DNA of 64,000 nt from assembly GCF_003931915.1 (NCBI RefSeq), contig NZ_RSAA01000006.1, positions 1 through 64,000 of the forward strand. Direction: 5' to 3'. Positions 61,217 to 64,000 of the stretch are shown here, piece by piece. Below the pieces are notes generated by a model, which was not told where the DNA came from, made no database searches, and saw only the letters and a program-made list of their open reading frames with translations. Made by a program: the position numbers and the translations under genes. Each line of letters begins with the position of its first letter. Position 1 is the first letter of the stretch. This stretch comes from Saccharopolyspora rhizosphaerae. Lineage in GTDB: Bacteria; Actinomycetota; Actinomycetes; Mycobacteriales; Pseudonocardiaceae.

Positions 61217-62901
61217 GCGGTGGACTCCCCTTCCGCGAACGGGTTGGTGAGGTCGACGTAGACCGACTGGGTCTCCAGCGGGCCGACCAGTTCGTCGAGC
61301 CCGTCGAGCCGGGTGAGCAGGTTCGCCTTGCAGCGCAAGGTCTTCTCCTCGACGAGCGTCCTGACCAGTGCGAGGTCGGAGAACGGGCGCAGCCGCTCGG
61401 CCAGCAGGGCCAGCAGCCGCCGTTCGTCGGCGAGGCCCTGCGATCCGAACGCGCCGACCAGGCCGAGCAGGTTGTTGATGCCGATGTAGTAGCCCAGCCG
61501 TTCGTCGATCACGGCGTCGGCGACGCGGTTGTCACCGGCCACCCCGACTCCCGGCAGGAACTCCTCGAGAGCGGCGACGCGGGCCTCGGAGATGTAGTAG
61601 CCCTGGTTGTCCCGGTACCAGCCGCCGCACGGCCAGCCCTCGGCGTCCAGGCTGATCAGGGTGTTCTGCTGGTGCGCCTCGAGACCGAGGCCGTGCTCCC
61701 GGTACAACCACAGCACCGGCGCGATCAGCTCGTCGAAGTAGCGGGCGCACCACTGCTCGGCGACCTGCGCGACGGGTTCACCGCTGTGCTCGGCCAAGTC
61801 GGTGATCACGGCTTCGAGAGTCGATCGACCTGCGTCGGGACGTTCGGCGACCAGCCCTGCGACGCACGCGACGCGCTGGTCGGGGTCGAACGGGTTGTCG
61901 CGCAGCACGACCTCCAGCCCGCTCTCCGCACCGGGTGCGTCGGGCAGGTCCACGGTGAGCCACGCGGGATCGCGCACGACCGAGAAGTTCGGGTGCGCGG
62001 CAGCGATCTCACCGCCCAGACCGGCTTCGAGCAGCCGGTCGATCTCGGCACCGCGGAGCAGTTCCTTGCGCAGGTTCTCCCGCTTGGAGTTGGTGATCGG
62101 CAGGCCCAGCGAGAACTTGAGCATGACCGGCGCGTCGGGCCGGTACAGCGTCCGGATCGAGGCGGTGGGGTACCAGTGCGCCCCCGACGTGCCGAGGTCC
62201 TGCACCAAGCCCGCGTCCACCAGCTGCCGCACTCCCGGGCGCTCGCGCACCTCGCGCGCCTGCCACGGGTGCGCCGGAACGGCCACCATCCCGTCCGGCA
62301 CGGCCGGGGCGAACTCCGCGAGCAGCGCCTCCGCGCCACCCTCCCCGGAGATGACCGAGCGGTCGGCGGCGAACCAGTGCAGCTGGAAGCTGCCGCGCAG
62401 CTCCGGCGAGTACGCGGCGGCTTCGCGGTCGGTCCAGCCGATGCGGCTCTTCGGCGTCGGGTGCAGTGGGTGCCCGAGGACCAGCGCCTGCTCGGCGGCG
62501 AGGAACGAGACCGCGCCGTCCGCCTCCGGGCTCGCACGGCGTTCGCGCAGGTGCGTCGCAGTGCGGTGCTGCGAGTCGGCGACTCGGCCGACCAGGTCGA
62601 CGACGCCCGCAGGATCGGGCGCGCCGCCGCCGGCGGCCTCCGAGGCGATCAGCGAGGCGAGCGTGACGGCGTTGACCGCGGCACCGCTGGGGAAGCTCAC
62701 CTCACCGAAGCGGTGGTGCCCGGTCGCGGAGCGGTGCTGGACCTCAGCGCAGATCGTGGTGTCCGCGGTCTTCAGCGGCAGCTGGAGCTGCCCTGGTTCC
62801 GGGACGTGCGCACCGGTTTCGCGGACCCAGCACCGCAGCAACGCGTTGACCGTCGCCGACTCGGCGATCCGCTCGGGGTCGAATGCGGTCGTGGCGCTCA
62901 T
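61213..62901 (-). CDS. IucA/IucC family siderophore synthetase (first)
   Basis: 562 residues from ATG 62899-62901 with GAGGAGACC upstream. NIS motifs include LVLGHPLHPTPKSRIGWTDR, MVAVPAHPWQAREVRERPGV, PTASIRTLYRPDAPVMLKFS with LGLPITNSKRENLR, LGLEAHQQNTLISLDAEGWP and YRDNQGYYISEARV. It condenses citrate (or another dicarboxylate) with the first hydroxamate arm. Overlaps the decarboxylase gene stop by 4 bases and the hydroxylase gene by 4. Two synthetases in one operon are typical of citrate-dihydroxamates such as schizokinen or rhizobactin. Confidence 0.93.
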   Translation of the reverse strand: MSATTAFDPERIAESATVNALLRCWVRETGAHVPEPGQLQLPLKTADTTICAEVQHRSATGHHRFGEVSFPSGAAVNAVTLASLIASEAAGGGAPDPAGVVDLVGRVADSQHRTATHLRERRASPEADGAVSFLAAEQALVLGHPLHPTPKSRIGWTDREAAAYSPELRGSFQLHWFAADRSVISGEGGAEALLAEFAPAVPDGMVAVPAHPWQAREVRERPGVRQLVDAGLVQDLGTSGAHWYPTASIRTLYRPDAPVMLKFSLGLPITNSKRENLRKELLRGAEIDRLLEAGLGGEIAAAHPNFSVVRDPAWLTVDLPDAPGAESGLEVVLRDNPFDPDQRVACVAGLVAERPDAGRSTLEAVITDLAEHSGEPVAQVAEQWCARYFDELIAPVLWLYREHGLGLEAHQQNTLISLDAEGWPCGGWYRDNQGYYISEARVAALEEFLPGVGVAGDNRVADAVIDERLGYYIGINNLLGLVGAFGSQGLADERRLLALLAERLRPFSDLALVRTLVEEKTLRCKANLLTRLDGLDELVGPLETQSVYVDLTNPFAEGESTA

Positions 62902-64000
62902 CGGGTCTCCTCGTCCACAGCGGCGGTGACCAGTTCCGCCAGCAGGTCGTTGATCTCGGGTTCGGTCGTGTTCGGGTTGAGCAGCGTGAGCTTCAGCCAC
63001 ACCGAGCCGTCCAGTTCAGTGCGGCCCACCACTGCCCGACCGCCGCGGAGCAAGGTGCGGCGCACCTCGGCGTTGATCGCGTCCGGGTCCCCGCTTTCGG
63101 GCCGGTATCGGAAGATGACCGTGGTCAGCACCGGCTCCTGGTACAGCTCGAGCCGCGGGTGCTCCCGGACCGTCGCCGCCGCGTTCCGGGCCTGCTCGTG
63201 GCACCGGTCGACCAGCTCGCCCATGCCGCGGCGGCCAAGCGCGCGGAAGGTCACGGCGATCTTGAACGCGTCCGGGCGGCGCGTCGTGCGCAGCGAGCGC
63301 CCGAGCAAGCTCTGGAAGCCCGCGGCCTCGTCGTCGGCGGTGTTGAGGTAGGCCACCCGCCGCTCGATCGGGTCGAAGGCCGCGGCCCGCCGTGCCAGCA
63401 GGATCCCGGCGGCGACCGGCTGCCACCCCAGCTTGTGCAGGTCGAGGGCCACCGAGTCGGCGCGGTCGACGCCGGTCAGCAGCGGGGCCAGCCGCTCGGA
63501 GAACAGCGCGCCGCCGCCGTAGGCGGCGTCGACGTGCAGCCAGGTGCTGTGCTCGGCGGCGATCTCCGCGATCTCCGGCAGAGGATCGATCACACCGAGG
63601 TCGGTGGTGCCCGCGGTGGCCACCACGGCGACCGGGATGTCCCCGCGGGAGCGCAGGTCAGCCAGGGTCGACCGCAGCGCCTGCGGGTCCATCCGGTTGT
63701 CGCTGCCCAGCGGGACCTGGACCACGGCCTCCTCCCCCAGGCCGAGCACACCGGCGCTCCGCGCGACCGAGAAGTGCGTGGCCTCCGAGCACAGGATCCG
63801 CAGCCGGCCGTGCAGCTCCGGAGGAATGCCCGACTCCACGCCGTGCGCACCGGCCGCCTGGGACAGCGCGTGCTCGCGCGCCAGCAGCAGGCCCGTCAGG
63901 TTGGACTCCGTGCCACCTGAGGTCACGGCGCCGGAGGCCACCTCGGGGTCGTAGCCCACGAGGCCGGCGAGGGCGTGGATGACCTGCGACTCCACGTGCG
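62898..64000 (-). CDS. PLP-dependent decarboxylase (lysine/diaminobutyrate type), 5' end outside window
   Basis: The visible ~367 residues start at HVESQVIHALAGLVGYDPEV, continue through TSGGTESNLTGLLLAREHAL and WLHVDAAYGGGALFSERLAP, and reach the PLP-lysine in VALDLHKLGWQPVAAG. The end is NPNTTEPEINDLLAELVTAA. This group II decarboxylase family includes diaminobutyrate decarboxylase and DesA. It supplies the diamine for the hydroxamate. About 120-150 N-terminal residues and the promoter (perhaps with an iron box) lie beyond 64000. Confidence 0.92.
   Translation of the reverse strand, partial: HVESQVIHALAGLVGYDPEVASGAVTSGGTESNLTGLLLAREHALSQAAGAHGVESGIPPELHGRLRILCSEATHFSVARSAGVLGLGEEAVVQVPLGSDNRMDPQALRSTLADLRSRGDIPVAVVATAGTTDLGVIDPLPEIAEIAAEHSTWLHVDAAYGGGALFSERLAPLLTGVDRADSVALDLHKLGWQPVAAGILLARRAAAFDPIERRVAYLNTADDEAAGFQSLLGRSLRTTRRPDAFKIAVTFRALGRRGMGELVDRCHEQARNAAATVREHPRLELYQEPVLTTVIFRYRPESGDPDAINAEVRRTLLRGGRAVVGRTELDGSVWLKLTLLNPNTTEPEINDLLAELVTAAVDEETR

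Noticed and set aside
1..64000. CRISPR arrays, tRNA or rRNA genes
   Set aside because: No regularly spaced short repeats and no cloverleaf or rRNA-like sequence was found by reading.

Overview
This window is GC-rich with strong G/C third positions, frequent GTG and TTG starts, and tightly overlapping operons. Families include EtfA, DUF574-type methyltransferase, actinobacterial Fis-type regulator and a NIS siderophore locus. This points to an actinomycete, probably Pseudonocardiales (Saccharopolyspora-like). The genus is inference; no rRNA, tRNA or CRISPR array was seen.

Left part (1-31 kb): a mosaic of a catabolic island and gene debris. After the 3' end of etfA comes a ~215-bp block, the first of three diverged copies (366-580 +, 19372-19580 +, 26126-26345 -). 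Copies 1 and 2 overlap the 3' ends of broken large serine recombinase genes. Between them (3.6-19.2 kb) lies an apparently intact aromatic/carboxylic acid catabolic locus. It encodes two transporters (MFS, SSS), a UbiD decarboxylase, an aldehyde dehydrogenase, a molybdenum hydroxylase of the CO dehydrogenase/xanthine dehydrogenase superfamily (CoxL, CoxM and a CoxS-CoxG fusion), an enoyl-CoA hydratase and an acyl-CoA ligase. A divergent PadR regulator faces it, followed by an SDR-UbiX-LysR operon. UbiX should supply the prenyl-FMN that UbiD needs. From 19.5 to 26.3 kb most genes are fragments (MFS, GcvT/LigM-like, FAD dehydrogenase, MBL lactonase). Apparently intact among them are a zinc-ribbon membrane protein, an NPF-repeat membrane protein and a lone styrene-monooxygenase-like flavoprotein. 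A structured non-coding stretch lies at 25.53-25.93 kb. TerC, SPFH and NfeD genes follow, then a decayed and internally inverted etfB plus etfA remnant at 30.5-30.9 kb.

Middle (31-46 kb): a minus-strand Baeyer-Villiger locus (alpha/beta hydrolase, BVMO, Fis-type activator, truncated SDR, MBL hydrolase, CocE/NonD hydrolase). A perfect TGTTCC-N5-GGAACA palindrome lies upstream of the hydrolase-BVMO pair. Then come an AlkB-like dioxygenase, a VOC protein, a methyltransferase pseudogene carrying a 102-bp insertion with a stop, an MFS exporter and PhoU.

Right part (46-64 kb): ordinary, intact genes. These include an AI-2E family transporter, an alkyl sulfatase, a DUF2235 hydrolase apparently fused to a LecA-like lectin domain, a FetB-type permease, two SRPBCC proteins, manganese catalase and TspO. 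The window ends in a minus-strand NRPS-independent siderophore operon: PLP decarboxylase, IucA/IucC synthetase, N-hydroxylase, MFS exporter and a second IucA/IucC synthetase. It runs off the right edge.
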